Assembly (NCBI GenBank): GCA_016870775.1
Contig: VGAK01000001.1
Coordinates: 124,001-188,000, forward strand
Direction: 5' to 3'
From: Actinomycetota bacterium
GTDB taxonomy: Bacteria; Actinomycetota; Acidimicrobiia; Acidimicrobiales; Ilumatobacteraceae
DNA: 64,000 nucleotides
Below are positions 19,032 through 28,350 of this stretch, in pieces. Each line of letters starts with the position of its first letter. Position 1 is the stretch's first letter. The translations under genes and the position numbers were made by a program. Below the pieces are notes generated by a model. It saw nothing but the letters and a program-made list of their open reading frames with translations, made no database searches and was not told where the DNA came from.

Positions 19032-20543
19032 TCACTTGAGTGTCGCGATGACCTTGCCCGTCGAGCTGCGCACGGTGTAGACCGATCCCTTCGCATATCT
19101 CACCACCGTGGAGTTGACGCCGGCCTTGGCCTTGACGGTCTTGACGAGGGTGGTCTTGCCCTTCAGTTTGCGATAGATCTTGATCGTGCCGGCCTTGGCC
19201 ATGCGCACAGAGATCGTGGCCTTGGTGCCCGCCACCTTGAGCGTCGCCACGGCCCCGCTCGGGTTGGAGCCACCAGTCGTCGAGCCACCAGTCGTCGAGC
19301 CACCAGTCGTCGAGCCACCAGTCGTCGAGCCCGCAGAGGCCGCGCGCAGGAGGCTCTTCAAGATGTAGTCGGGGTTCGAGAACGTCATCTCAGCCACCGA
19401 GACAACGACGCCCGCCACCGGCGTGGTCACCGCCTCGGAGGTGAATGTCGGGGTGGAGGTTCCCTCCGACGCTTCGGTGCGGGTGAGCGTGAGTTGCTTG
19501 GCGATGTCGGCGAGCGAACTCGTGGAGGTGCCGAAACACTTGGTGGCGATCGGGGACGGAATGAAGATCTTCAGCGACCCCCTGTTGATCGTGACCCCGT
19601 CGGACTTGAAGCGCGGCGTGCCCTCCATCGAAACCTTCAACTCCGGTGCCGAGGTGCCGCCTCCGGTCGATCCTCCCGACAATGCCATGAGTTGGTCCTG
19701 TGTGTACTCGTTCCCGTCCGGTCCCCGGAACTTTCCACTCGGTAGCCGCGTGTAGGTCTTGCCTCCGATGGTGACCGTGTCCTGGGTCGGCTGGGCACTC
19801 GCTCCCGACGTTCCACCCGAGCACGACATGCTGATCTGGAAGCTATTCACGTTCGCCCCCACCCACAGACCCCGCATCGTCTCCTCCATGGAGTTCAACG
19901 CCGCGTCGGTGTACCCGACGTGCTGGATGATCGTTGCCACGTAATCCTCATCGGCCTTCACCACCGAGCACTTGTTGATCGTGCTCGTGTCGAGGGATGC
20001 ACACTCGGGGTGGCGGTTCTTGAAGGCCGCGATCGAGTCCATGTTGATCTTGGACAGACTCGCCGGCTTGGCCTCGACGAGCGCAGACCCGGTCTGCTCC
20101 ACGTAGCTGACCATCGTCGAGTATCCCGCCACATACGTCGTGGTGTCTCCGGTCCTGGTGGGGATGGTCGCACGGAACTGCAGACCCGCCGCCTGACCCG
20201 CGCTCGCCATGTCCTTGATGCTCCCCGTGGAGGGTCCGATGATGAACCAGTACTGCTTCATCGGCGTGGTCGTGCGGCAGACCACGATTCCCCACGGGGA
20301 CCCCGACGCTGACGCATAGCTCGAGCCGCCGTTGGTGGAGAACTCGAGGCTCGGTTTTGCCCATGTCCAGCTGGCCGTGCTCGCGTCGATGCCGTTGCAG
20401 GCACCCGTCAACGACGAACTTGAGTCGATCGCGCGCAGACCGTCACCCGGCGCGGCCGACACCGGTGGGACCGGCGCGACAGCCACCGAGGCGATGCCCG
20501 AGAACAGGAACACTCCCGCCACAGCAAACTTGCGGACACGCAT
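19032..20543 (-). CDS. Secreted/surface protein with GGSTT repeat linker
   Basis: Signal peptide MRVRKFAVAGVFLFSGIASVAVAPVPPVSAAPGD; STTGGSTTGGSTTGGSTTGGS linker; C-terminal beta-rich domain. Confidence 0.72.
   Translation of the reverse strand: MRVRKFAVAGVFLFSGIASVAVAPVPPVSAAPGDGLRAIDSSSSLTGACNGIDASTASWTWAKPSLEFSTNGGSSYASASGSPWGIVVCRTTTPMKQYWFIIGPSTGSIKDMASAGQAAGLQFRATIPTRTGDTTTYVAGYSTMVSYVEQTGSALVEAKPASLSKINMDSIAAFKNRHPECASLDTSTINKCSVVKADEDYVATIIQHVGYTDAALNSMEETMRGLWVGANVNSFQISMSCSGGTSGASAQPTQDTVTIGGKTYTRLPSGKFRGPDGNEYTQDQLMALSGGSTGGGTSAPELKVSMEGTPRFKSDGVTINRGSLKIFIPSPIATKCFGTSTSSLADIAKQLTLTRTEASEGTSTPTFTSEAVTTPVAGVVVSVAEMTFSNPDYILKSLLRAASAGSTTGGSTTGGSTTGGSTTGGSNPSGAVATLKVAGTKATISVRMAKAGTIKIYRKLKGKTTLVKTVKAKAGVNSTVVRYAKGSVYTVRSSTGKVIATLK
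19270..19329. repeat. 4 x 15-bp perfect tandem repeat (ccaccagtcgtcgag), in frame, coding Gly-Gly-Ser-Thr-Thr
   Basis: Read directly; unit starts 19270, 19285, 19300, 19315. Confidence 0.95.
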
Positions 20544-20569
20544 CTGCACCCCCGGAATTCTTGTCTGCA

Positions 20570-20598
20570 ATCTTAGTCCCGAGTCGCCATCGTGTGAA
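20570..20598 (-). promoter_or_regulatory. Candidate promoter TTCACA-N17-TAAGAT for the secreted repeat protein
   Basis: Read on minus strand; about 26 nt upstream of ATG 20543. Confidence 0.45.
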
Positions 20599-20798
20599 CC
20601 ACTTGTGCTGGGCATCTCACCGGCTGGGCATGGCCGTTCCCGGGGAACCGTGGACTCCCACGTTCATCGCCTGTGCGGTCGCGCGACGAGAAGACGCAGA
20701 ACATCCTCGATGCTGGCCCGACCCGATCCGCCCGCTCGGTCCACGGGTGCTGAAGGTGCGCCGCTCGGTAGCCGCGTTCACCATCGACGGCACTCGAC

Positions 20799-22235
20799 TC
20801 AGATGCGCTCGGCACGCAAGGCGGCGCGGCGAACCTTGCCCGCGTCGTCGCGGAGGGGTCGGTCCACCCATTCGAAGGTGCGGGGGATCTTGTAGGTCAC
20901 GAGCCGCTCGGCGAGGAACAACCGCAGGGCATCCTCGTCGACCGCGGTGGGATCAGCCTCGACGATGGCGTGCACCGTGTTGCCCTTGTCGTCGTCGGGA
21001 AGCCCGATCACCGCGCACGAACGCACCTCGGGATGCTCCTGGATGGCGGACTCGACCTCGGCCGGGTAGATGTTCGCCCCACCGGACAGGATCATGTCGG
21101 CAGCGCGATCACCGAGATAGAGGTAACCATCCTCGTCGAGACGCCCCATGTCGCCGAGGGACTCCCATCCACCCTCGAGCGTGCGCGCCGACGCACCGAC
21201 GTACCTGTACGTGGGGGTTTCGCGCAGACTGCGCAACCACACCTCGCCCATCACGCCGGCGGCCACCTCGTTGCCGTCGTCATCGGTGATCTTGACCGTC
21301 CCTGGCTGGACACGACCGACCGATCCCCGGTGAGCGAGCCACTCCGGGCCTGAGATGACCGTGGCGGTCTGGCCCTCGGTTCCGGCGTAGAGCTCGAAGA
21401 TTCGCTCGGCGCCGAGCCAATCGATCCAGGCCTGCTTCAACCACTCGGGGCACGGCTCGGCGAGGTGCCACACCACGCGCAGACTCGCCAGATCGTGAAC
21501 CCCGCGCACGTCCTCGGGAAGCCGCCAAATGCGCTTCATCATCGTGGGCACCATGTAGAGAACCGACCCCCGGTGCTCGGCGATCGCAGCCAACGTCCCC
21601 TCGGCATCGAAACGGGGCAGGATCACCACCTTGAGTCCGTTCAGCCACGCCTGACAACTCCACACCGCGGGACCGTTGTGATAGAGGGGTCCGGGCATCA
21701 CGAGGCATCCGCCCGGATCCATCAGCAACGGTGGTGGAGCGTCGTCGTCCAGTTGCGCCGGATCCCCGGACACGATCAACTTCGGCCGGCCCGTCGACCC
21801 ACCCGACGTGGGGGCCTTCCATGCGCGCGAGACCGACTTCGGAATGTGCGAGACATCGCGGTCCCGCGCGCGATGCCCGGTCGGGATGCACGTGCGCCCC
21901 GGGATCGACCCCCCCGGGACACCCACGACGGCCGATGGGTCGGCGAGTTCGATGATGGCGTCCAATTCACGCTGCGGAAGCCGCGACGAGATGGGTTGGG
22001 GCGTGGCACCCAACCGCCACGCCGCGACATAAGCGATGAAGAAGTCCACCGAGTTCGGCACGGCGACGGTGACCATGTCCCCCTCGCGGGTTCCCGCATC
22101 GTGGAGTTCCGCGGCGAGGTTGTATCCGAGTCTCAGCACCTCGGTGCGCGTGAGACGGTCCTGCCCGCACACGAACGCGATCGCGTCGGGATCTTTAGTT
22201 GCGAGCCGTTCGAGCCGGTCGATGAACGAAATCAC
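20799..22235 (-). CDS. AMP-dependent acyl-CoA synthetase/ligase
   Basis: APTSGGSTGRPKLIVSG, LYAGTEGQTATVISG, ESLGDMGRLDEDGYLYLGDRAADMILSGGANIYPAEVE. Confidence 0.88.
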   Translation of the reverse strand: MISFIDRLERLATKDPDAIAFVCGQDRLTRTEVLRLGYNLAAELHDAGTREGDMVTVAVPNSVDFFIAYVAAWRLGATPQPISSRLPQRELDAIIELADPSAVVGVPGGSIPGRTCIPTGHRARDRDVSHIPKSVSRAWKAPTSGGSTGRPKLIVSGDPAQLDDDAPPPLLMDPGGCLVMPGPLYHNGPAVWSCQAWLNGLKVVILPRFDAEGTLAAIAEHRGSVLYMVPTMMKRIWRLPEDVRGVHDLASLRVVWHLAEPCPEWLKQAWIDWLGAERIFELYAGTEGQTATVISGPEWLAHRGSVGRVQPGTVKITDDDGNEVAAGVMGEVWLRSLRETPTYRYVGASARTLEGGWESLGDMGRLDEDGYLYLGDRAADMILSGGANIYPAEVESAIQEHPEVRSCAVIGLPDDDKGNTVHAIVEADPTAVDEDALRLFLAERLVTYKIPRTFEWVDRPLRDDAGKVRRAALRAERI

Positions 22236-22285
22236 GACTGCACGGTAGTCAGACGCGGCCACCCGTGTCGTCCCGGGAACCGGTC

Positions 22286-23176
22286 CTAGAGCAACAACGA
22301 AACCAGCGGCACCCACGCGAACGCGGCGAGCGTCCCGAGCCCGACGAGAGTCGTGGACACATCCTCGTCGAGGCTGGCAGCGACCGCGAGGAGCCCGGCG
22401 CTCGCCATCGGTGGCGCAGCCGCCTGGAGGATCGAGGACTCCCACGCGGTCTCACCCCATGCGCCGGCGAGCACGGCCGCCAGTGCCACCGCCGCGGGAG
22501 CCAGCACCATCTTGACTGCGACGCCGACGAGCACGGGAGGCGAGCCGATACCCCGCAAGCGCGGCACGAACCGGAGCCCGACCGCGGCCATCGCCACCGG
22601 TGCGACGGTGCGGGCGAGCGCATCGAGAATGCCCCAGACCGGCTCGGGGGGCGAGAGTCGTCGCACCGGGATCGACACGAGCAGCGCGATGAAGGGCGGG
22701 AATGTGACGAGTCTCGTCACCACCGGCCGCCACCCCGCGCCCCCCGATCCCCACCGACTCGCCACGAGAGCGCCCCACGTGGCCAGAGCCAGGAACGTGC
22801 CCGGCTGGTCGTAGGCAACCGCAGCGAAGAGATGCTCGCGCCCGAGGAGACCCTCGGTCATCCCGAGGCCGAGGAAGCTCGTGTTGCCGAGCACCCCGAC
22901 CAGCAGGAGCGCACCGGTCGTCTCGCGCGTCCAGCCGGCACGACGGCACACCAGGGCGATCACGGCCGCACACAACGCCATCACACCCCAGGCGGAGGCG
23001 ATCGGAACGACCAGATCTGCACCGATCTCGATCCGGGCCATCGTCGACACCACCATCGCCGGCAGCGCGATCCGCAGGACCCACGAGTCCGCGAGCGACA
23101 AGACCCGCGCCGGCACCTCGATGCGTGACCGGGCGGCCCAACCGACGAGGAAGACACCGATGACGATCCCGATCAT
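22286..23176 (-). CDS. AEC (auxin efflux carrier) family transporter
   Basis: 296 aa hydrophobic; LGNTSFLGLGMTEGLLG and LQAAAPPMASAGLLA typical of the family. Confidence 0.78.
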   Translation of the reverse strand: MIGIVIGVFLVGWAARSRIEVPARVLSLADSWVLRIALPAMVVSTMARIEIGADLVVPIASAWGVMALCAAVIALVCRRAGWTRETTGALLLVGVLGNTSFLGLGMTEGLLGREHLFAAVAYDQPGTFLALATWGALVASRWGSGGAGWRPVVTRLVTFPPFIALLVSIPVRRLSPPEPVWGILDALARTVAPVAMAAVGLRFVPRLRGIGSPPVLVGVAVKMVLAPAAVALAAVLAGAWGETAWESSILQAAAPPMASAGLLAVAASLDEDVSTTLVGLGTLAAFAWVPLVSLLL

Positions 23177-23197
23177 CTGATCACCGGCGAAATCCGG

Positions 23198-24838
23198 TCA
23201 CTGCGGGGGGCACGCCTCGGCGCGACCGGGGAGGTCCCCACCGACCCGGTACAGCGTGAATTCGGCGTTCGACCACACCTTCACGAGCCCGTACCCCGCG
23301 TGGTTGGACTCGTTCACCTTGGGTTCGTAGTAGTCCACGTCGTCGTTCGAGAGCACCATCCAGTCGGCACGTTGGAGACCGAGGTTCACGTCCCCGGTCT
23401 GGATCGCGCGGCGGTTGGTGTAGAGGTTCATCGCGCGCGCCCGGGCGAACAGCACCACGTCGTCGCCCCGTGTGCAGCGCACCACCGCGTCGAACATCTC
23501 CCGGGCCGTGGGGTTCTCCGGGCCATGGACGGTGTAGTCGTATTCGCGGTGGTACGACCACGAGTGATGGAATCCGTCGGCGTTCTGCACGATGAGCGGT
23601 GCGACGAGCAGGAGCGGCGCGACGGTGGCGAGCGCCCCCCGGCCGCCCGAGTCCCCCCGGCCGGGCGAGACCAGCCACGAGACTGCGATCCACGAAAAGA
23701 AGAGCAGCATGGGGCTGAGGGCAAAGATGTACCTCCCCTCGTGGAACGGCCGGGTGAGGATGACCCACGAGACGCAGACGGCATAGACCGCGAGCGCGAA
23801 CTCGGACTCGCGCCGGCGCAGCATTGCCACGACCAGCCCGAGTGCGCCCGAGAGGGCGAGCACGCCGATCAACCAGAGCCCGAGCCGGTGGCTCCCGAAG
23901 ACCTCAATCTCGTTGGGGCCGATCTCCTTCAGGCCGACGTGCTCAGCGAGGATGTCGCGGTACCACGTGAGGTTGCCCCAGATCTCCCCGACGCCGCCTC
24001 CATCGACCTGCTGCTCCAGACTCGCCGGGAGCACGAGATGGAACGTGCCCGTCGAGAGAGCGAACGTCCAGTAGGGAGCGGCGACATCCAGCCATCGCGA
24101 GCGCGGGCCCTCACCGCTCGGGGAGACCCCTGAAACTTGCGTGTCCGTCCCCGGCGCACGGCGGCGTGCACGGTGAAGCTCGAGCGCCTGCACCGCGGCC
24201 GCGGCGAACAGCACCACGACCACCTCGCGACGGATCGCGAACGCCCACGTCGCCAGGAGACCGACCACGACGAGGGGCGTGCGTGTGGACGCCGCGAAGT
24301 GACCCAGCCTCCGACACCGGTCGATCCACCAGAGCGCGACCATCACCGACGCGATCGCGGGGAAATCCGAGGTGACCGATCCCGACCACCACACGTACGG
24401 GGTGGACAACGCGATGACCGCGGTGATCGACGTCGCGCCGAGCGACCCAATGACGGGTGCGACCAACCGGCGGAACAGCCAGAGGAAGACGACCAACGAG
24501 ATCACCGTGACCCATGCGAAGGCGCGGTAGTTGATGCCCGCGACCAGGTACACCGGGGCGAGCAGGATCGGCAGACCCCATGGATAGACGAAGGGACTGA
24601 AGGAGTCGGTGCCCGAGTTCTGCAGGATGTAGCGGGTGTCCGAGACGACCTGGCCCACGTCGCCCCGCACCAGTGCGCGGGCCTGGTTGATGTACAGGGA
24701 GAAATCATCGCCCCAGTCGTGGCCCTCCTCGAGGAACGACCGATACACGAGGACGATCCCAACCAACACCATCCCGACGCCGATGTGCCTCCAAGAGGGA
24801 CGGCGCCGACTCACCCGCGCGAAACTACCAGTCCTCAT
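23198..24838 (-). CDS. Multi-pass membrane protein, GT-C/ArnT-like glycosyltransferase candidate
   Basis: EEGHDWGDDFSLYINQAR acidic loop, about 10 hydrophobic segments. Confidence 0.6.
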   Translation of the reverse strand: MRTGSFARVSRRRPSWRHIGVGMVLVGIVLVYRSFLEEGHDWGDDFSLYINQARALVRGDVGQVVSDTRYILQNSGTDSFSPFVYPWGLPILLAPVYLVAGINYRAFAWVTVISLVVFLWLFRRLVAPVIGSLGATSITAVIALSTPYVWWSGSVTSDFPAIASVMVALWWIDRCRRLGHFAASTRTPLVVVGLLATWAFAIRREVVVVLFAAAAVQALELHRARRRAPGTDTQVSGVSPSGEGPRSRWLDVAAPYWTFALSTGTFHLVLPASLEQQVDGGGVGEIWGNLTWYRDILAEHVGLKEIGPNEIEVFGSHRLGLWLIGVLALSGALGLVVAMLRRRESEFALAVYAVCVSWVILTRPFHEGRYIFALSPMLLFFSWIAVSWLVSPGRGDSGGRGALATVAPLLLVAPLIVQNADGFHHSWSYHREYDYTVHGPENPTAREMFDAVVRCTRGDDVVLFARARAMNLYTNRRAIQTGDVNLGLQRADWMVLSNDDVDYYEPKVNESNHAGYGLVKVWSNAEFTLYRVGGDLPGRAEACPPQ

Positions 24839-24902
24839 CGTTGGCGCCGAGGGACCCCACACCGCTGAGAATCAGCGACATCGCCTGTGGGACAATGAAC
24901 AC

Positions 24903-26735
24903 ATGTCCGAGGCGCAGCACCGTGTGGTCTCTCCCCTCATAGGAACGGTTGCGCGCATTCTCGTCGGGCCCGGCGACGAGGTGCATGCCGGCGACGAGGT
25001 CGTGGTCATCGAGTCGATGAAGATGGAGCATCCGGTGACGGCGGGATGCGACGGCATCATCGCCGCGGTCGGCGTCGCAGAGGGCGAGACCGTCTCCGCC
25101 GGCCAGATTCTGCTGTCGGTGGAACCCGGAGTCGTCGGTTCGGCCGCCACTGCGGACCGCGGCGCGACGCACACCGGCGAGCGCTCCGATCTCACGCGGT
25201 GGCGTGAACGACGCGACCTCACGCTCGACACCGCGCGACCCGACGCCGTGGCACGGCGCGCAGCGAAGGGACAGCGCACCGCGCGTGCAAACATCGCCGA
25301 CCTGGTCGACGAGGGCTCCTTCGTCGAGTACGGGACATTCGCGATCGCCGCCCAGCGTCGCCGCCGCGGGCTCGACGATCTGATCCGCAACACTCCCGCC
25401 GACGGACTCGTGGGCGGGCTCGCCACGATCGGGCGCGAGACCTTCGGCGAGGATGCATCGCGCGTCGCCGTCGCCTCGTACGACTACACGGTGCTCGCCG
25501 GCACCCAGGGTCAGTTGAACCACCGCAAGAAGGACCGCCTCTTCACCGTGGCCGAACACTTGCGACTGCCGTTCGTGCTCTTTGCCGAGGGCGGCGGGGG
25601 CCGGCCGGGCGACACCGATGCGATTGGTGTGGCCGGGCTCGACTGCATGGCCTTCGCGCTCTTTGCGCGACTCTCTGGCCTCGTGCCGCTGGTGGGGATC
25701 ACCTCGGGCTACTGCTTCGCGGGGAATGCGGCCCTCCTCGGCTGTTGTGACGTCATCATCGCAACGGAGAACTCGAACATCGGCATGGCCGGCCCGGCGA
25801 TGATCGAGGGTGGCGGACTCGGAACCGTCGCCCCCACCGACATTGGACCGATCGACGTGCAAGTGGGCAACGGCGTGGTGGATGTCCGCGTCACCGACGA
25901 GGCCGAGGCGGTGCGAGTCGCCAAGAAATACCTCGCTTTCTTCCAGGGCCCGTCGCGTGACTGGCGTCGCCACGAGGACTCGGTCCTGCGCGACGTGGTC
26001 CCCGAGCAACGCACCCGCGTCTACGACGTGCGTCGCGCTGTCGAGGGACTCGCAGACATTGACTCGACGCTCGAGTTGCGCCCCGAGTTCGGCATCGGGG
26101 TCCTCACGGTCCTCGCGCGCATGGAGGGGCGCCCCGTGGGCATCATCGCGAACAATCCGGCTCACCTCGGTGGCGCGATCGACTCGAACGCGGCCGACAA
26201 GGCGTCCCGGTTCATGCAACTGTGCGACGCCTTCGACCTGCCGATCGTGAGCCTCTGCGACACCCCCGGGTTCATGGTGGGACCCGATGCGGAGAAGTCC
26301 GCCCAGGTGCGACACTTCGGCCGGATGTTCGTTACAGCGGCCAGCATCGAGGTGCCGTGGGTGACGGTGGTTCTGCGCAAGGGATACGGCCTTGGTGCAC
26401 AGGCGATGGCGGGTGGGAGCTTCCACGGCAATGCAATGACCGTCTCGTGGCCGACCGGGGAGTTCGGCGGGATGGGACTCGAGGGATCCGTGCGACTCGG
26501 TTACAGGCGCGAACTGGACGCCGAGCCGACCGAGCAGGCGCGAGCCGACCTCGAGGCGCGACTGATCGCGGCTGCCTACGAGCGCGGCGGTGCGCTGAAC
26601 ATGGCGAGCCACAACGAGATCGACGATGTCATCGACCCCGCCGACACCCGCGCACGGATCCTGTCGGTGATCGGATCACCCCGCGATTGGCGGTTGCACC
26701 CCCAAAAGAAGAGGCCCATGATCGACGCGTGGTGA
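24903..26735 (+). CDS. Fused biotinyl domain + acyl-CoA carboxylase carboxyltransferase
   Basis: N-terminal VVIESMKMEHPVTAG biotinylation motif; then carboxyltransferase: EYGTFAIAAQRRRRGLDDL, NPAHLGGAIDSNAADKASRFMQLCDAFDLPIVSLCDTPGFMVG. Confidence 0.88.
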   Translation: MSEAQHRVVSPLIGTVARILVGPGDEVHAGDEVVVIESMKMEHPVTAGCDGIIAAVGVAEGETVSAGQILLSVEPGVVGSAATADRGATHTGERSDLTRWRERRDLTLDTARPDAVARRAAKGQRTARANIADLVDEGSFVEYGTFAIAAQRRRRGLDDLIRNTPADGLVGGLATIGRETFGEDASRVAVASYDYTVLAGTQGQLNHRKKDRLFTVAEHLRLPFVLFAEGGGGRPGDTDAIGVAGLDCMAFALFARLSGLVPLVGITSGYCFAGNAALLGCCDVIIATENSNIGMAGPAMIEGGGLGTVAPTDIGPIDVQVGNGVVDVRVTDEAEAVRVAKKYLAFFQGPSRDWRRHEDSVLRDVVPEQRTRVYDVRRAVEGLADIDSTLELRPEFGIGVLTVLARMEGRPVGIIANNPAHLGGAIDSNAADKASRFMQLCDAFDLPIVSLCDTPGFMVGPDAEKSAQVRHFGRMFVTAASIEVPWVTVVLRKGYGLGAQAMAGGSFHGNAMTVSWPTGEFGGMGLEGSVRLGYRRELDAEPTEQARADLEARLIAAAYERGGALNMASHNEIDDVIDPADTRARILSVIGSPRDWRLHPQKKRPMIDAW

Positions 26736-26757
26736 ACCACGCACGGTTCGCCCCGCC

Positions 26758-27279
26758 TCAGAATGCGGCGAGCCCGTTGCTCAGATCGGTCGCCAGCTCG
26801 TCGTCGGTGATCACATCGGAATCCGGCGCGAACTTCTCGTGGACCTTCGCCGCCCCGACGCTGGCCACCACGGTTCCGCCGAGAAGGCCGAGCAACTTGC
26901 CGAGGTCCTCGAGGCAGTGCCTCCCACCGCCCGGTCCGGGACCGACGGCGATGACCATCGACTTCTTGCCGAGGATTGGCCCCTGCATCAGCGGGCGCGA
27001 CGCCCAGTCGATGATGTTCTTCGTGACAGCCGAGTAGGAATGGTTGTACTCCGGCGAGGCGATCACCACGCCATCGGCCTCGGCGACCGCGGTGCGCAGT
27101 GCCGCGACAACCTCGGGGACCGTCTCGCCGTCGAGGTCCTGGTTGTAGAAGGGCAGGTCTGTCACGTCGAATTGCACGATGCTCACGCCCTCGGGTGCGA
27201 GTGCCGGCAGGGCCCGGATCACGCGGGAGTTGAACGAGGCGGCACGGAGCGAGCCGGAAAAGGCGAGCAGGGTGGTCAC
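26758..27279 (-). CDS. NADPH-dependent FMN reductase family protein
   Basis: LLAFSGSLRAASFNSRVIRAL, ASPEYNHSYSAVTKNIIDWAS. Confidence 0.88.
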   Translation of the reverse strand: MTTLLAFSGSLRAASFNSRVIRALPALAPEGVSIVQFDVTDLPFYNQDLDGETVPEVVAALRTAVAEADGVVIASPEYNHSYSAVTKNIIDWASRPLMQGPILGKKSMVIAVGPGPGGGRHCLEDLGKLLGLLGGTVVASVGAAKVHEKFAPDSDVITDDELATDLSNGLAAF

Positions 27280-27368
27280 GGGATGGAAAGGGTATGCAAT
27301 CGGGCGCAGGGGCCTCGTATCGGACTGTGACGAAGGCTCCGCGACCGTCACCGTGCGGGGAGGCACCC

Positions 27369-27385
27369 GTCACCGGTGTGGTGAC
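27369..27385. promoter_or_regulatory. Inverted repeat GTCACC-GGTGT-GGTGAC in the FMN reductase/menB divergent region
   Basis: Perfect 6-bp arms read directly. Confidence 0.35.
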
Positions 27386-27413
27386 CCGACCTCTGTGCTG
27401 GAACAATGGAGCC

Positions 27414-28316
27414 GTGAGCGTCTCGGCCCTGTTCGATCCCTCCGCGTGGCGCGAGGTCCCCGGCTTCTCCTTCACCGACATCACGTACCACCGCGCGCTC
27501 GACCAGGGCACGGTCCGCATCGCCTTCAACCGTCCCGAGGTGCGCAACGCCTTCCGGCCGCACACAGTGGACGAACTCTTCGCCGCCCTCGACCACGCCC
27601 GGATGTCCACCGACGTCGGCTGCGTGCTGCTCACAGGCAACGGTCCCTCCCCGAGGGACGGCGGCTGGGCGTTCTGCAGCGGTGGTGACCAGCGCATCCG
27701 GGGCAAGGACGGCTACAAGTACGCCGATGGGGAGACTGCCGAGACCGTGGAAGCGGGCCGGGCGGGGCGGCTCCACATCCTGGAGGTCCAGCGACTGATC
27801 CGGTTCATGCCAAAGATCGTCGTCTGCGTGGTTCCCGGGTGGGCCGCCGGCGGTGGGCACAGCCTGCACGTGGTGTGCGATCTGACCCTCGCGAGTCGTG
27901 AGCACGCGCGGTTCAAGCAGACCGACGCCGACGTCGCATCGTTCGACGGTGGGTACGGCTCGGCCTATCTGGCGCGCATGATCGGCCAGAAGTTCGCGCG
28001 GGAGATCTTCTTCCTCGGCCGCGAGTACAGCGCCGACGAGATGCACGCGATGGGTGCGGTCAATGCCGTCGTGCCCCACGCCGACCTCGAGCGGACCGCG
28101 CTCGAGTGGGCCCGCGAGATCAACGGCAAGAGCCCCACCGCACAGCGCATGCTGAAGTTCGCCTTCAATCTCGTCGATGACGGGCTCGTGGGACAACAGA
28201 TCTTCGCCGGGGAGGCGACCCGACTCGCCTACGGGACCGACGAGGCCGAGGAGGGGCGACGCTCGTTCCTGGAGAAGCGTGATCCTGACTGGTCGGGTCA
28301 CCCCTGGCACTTCTGA
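27414..28316 (+). CDS. menB: 1,4-dihydroxy-2-naphthoyl-CoA synthase
   Basis: DITYHRALDQGTVRIAFNRPEVRNAFRPHTVDEL, FCSGGDQRIRGKDGYKYADGE, VPGWAAGGGHSLHVVCDLTLAS. Confidence 0.94.
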   Translation: MSVSALFDPSAWREVPGFSFTDITYHRALDQGTVRIAFNRPEVRNAFRPHTVDELFAALDHARMSTDVGCVLLTGNGPSPRDGGWAFCSGGDQRIRGKDGYKYADGETAETVEAGRAGRLHILEVQRLIRFMPKIVVCVVPGWAAGGGHSLHVVCDLTLASREHARFKQTDADVASFDGGYGSAYLARMIGQKFAREIFFLGREYSADEMHAMGAVNAVVPHADLERTALEWAREINGKSPTAQRMLKFAFNLVDDGLVGQQIFAGEATRLAYGTDEAEEGRRSFLEKRDPDWSGHPWHF

Positions 28317-28350
28317 GTCCCGATTGGGTCGCTTCGGGAGGGGTGATCCC

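Noticed and set aside
19270-19329. CRISPR-like repeats
   Set aside because: Direct 15-bp units without spacers, in frame within a secreted protein gene
24636-24902. N-terminal 89-residue extension of the biotinyl-carboxyltransferase ORF
   Set aside because: Runs antisense through the neighbouring membrane protein and reads as shadow sequence; biotinyl domain starts cleanly at ATG 24903
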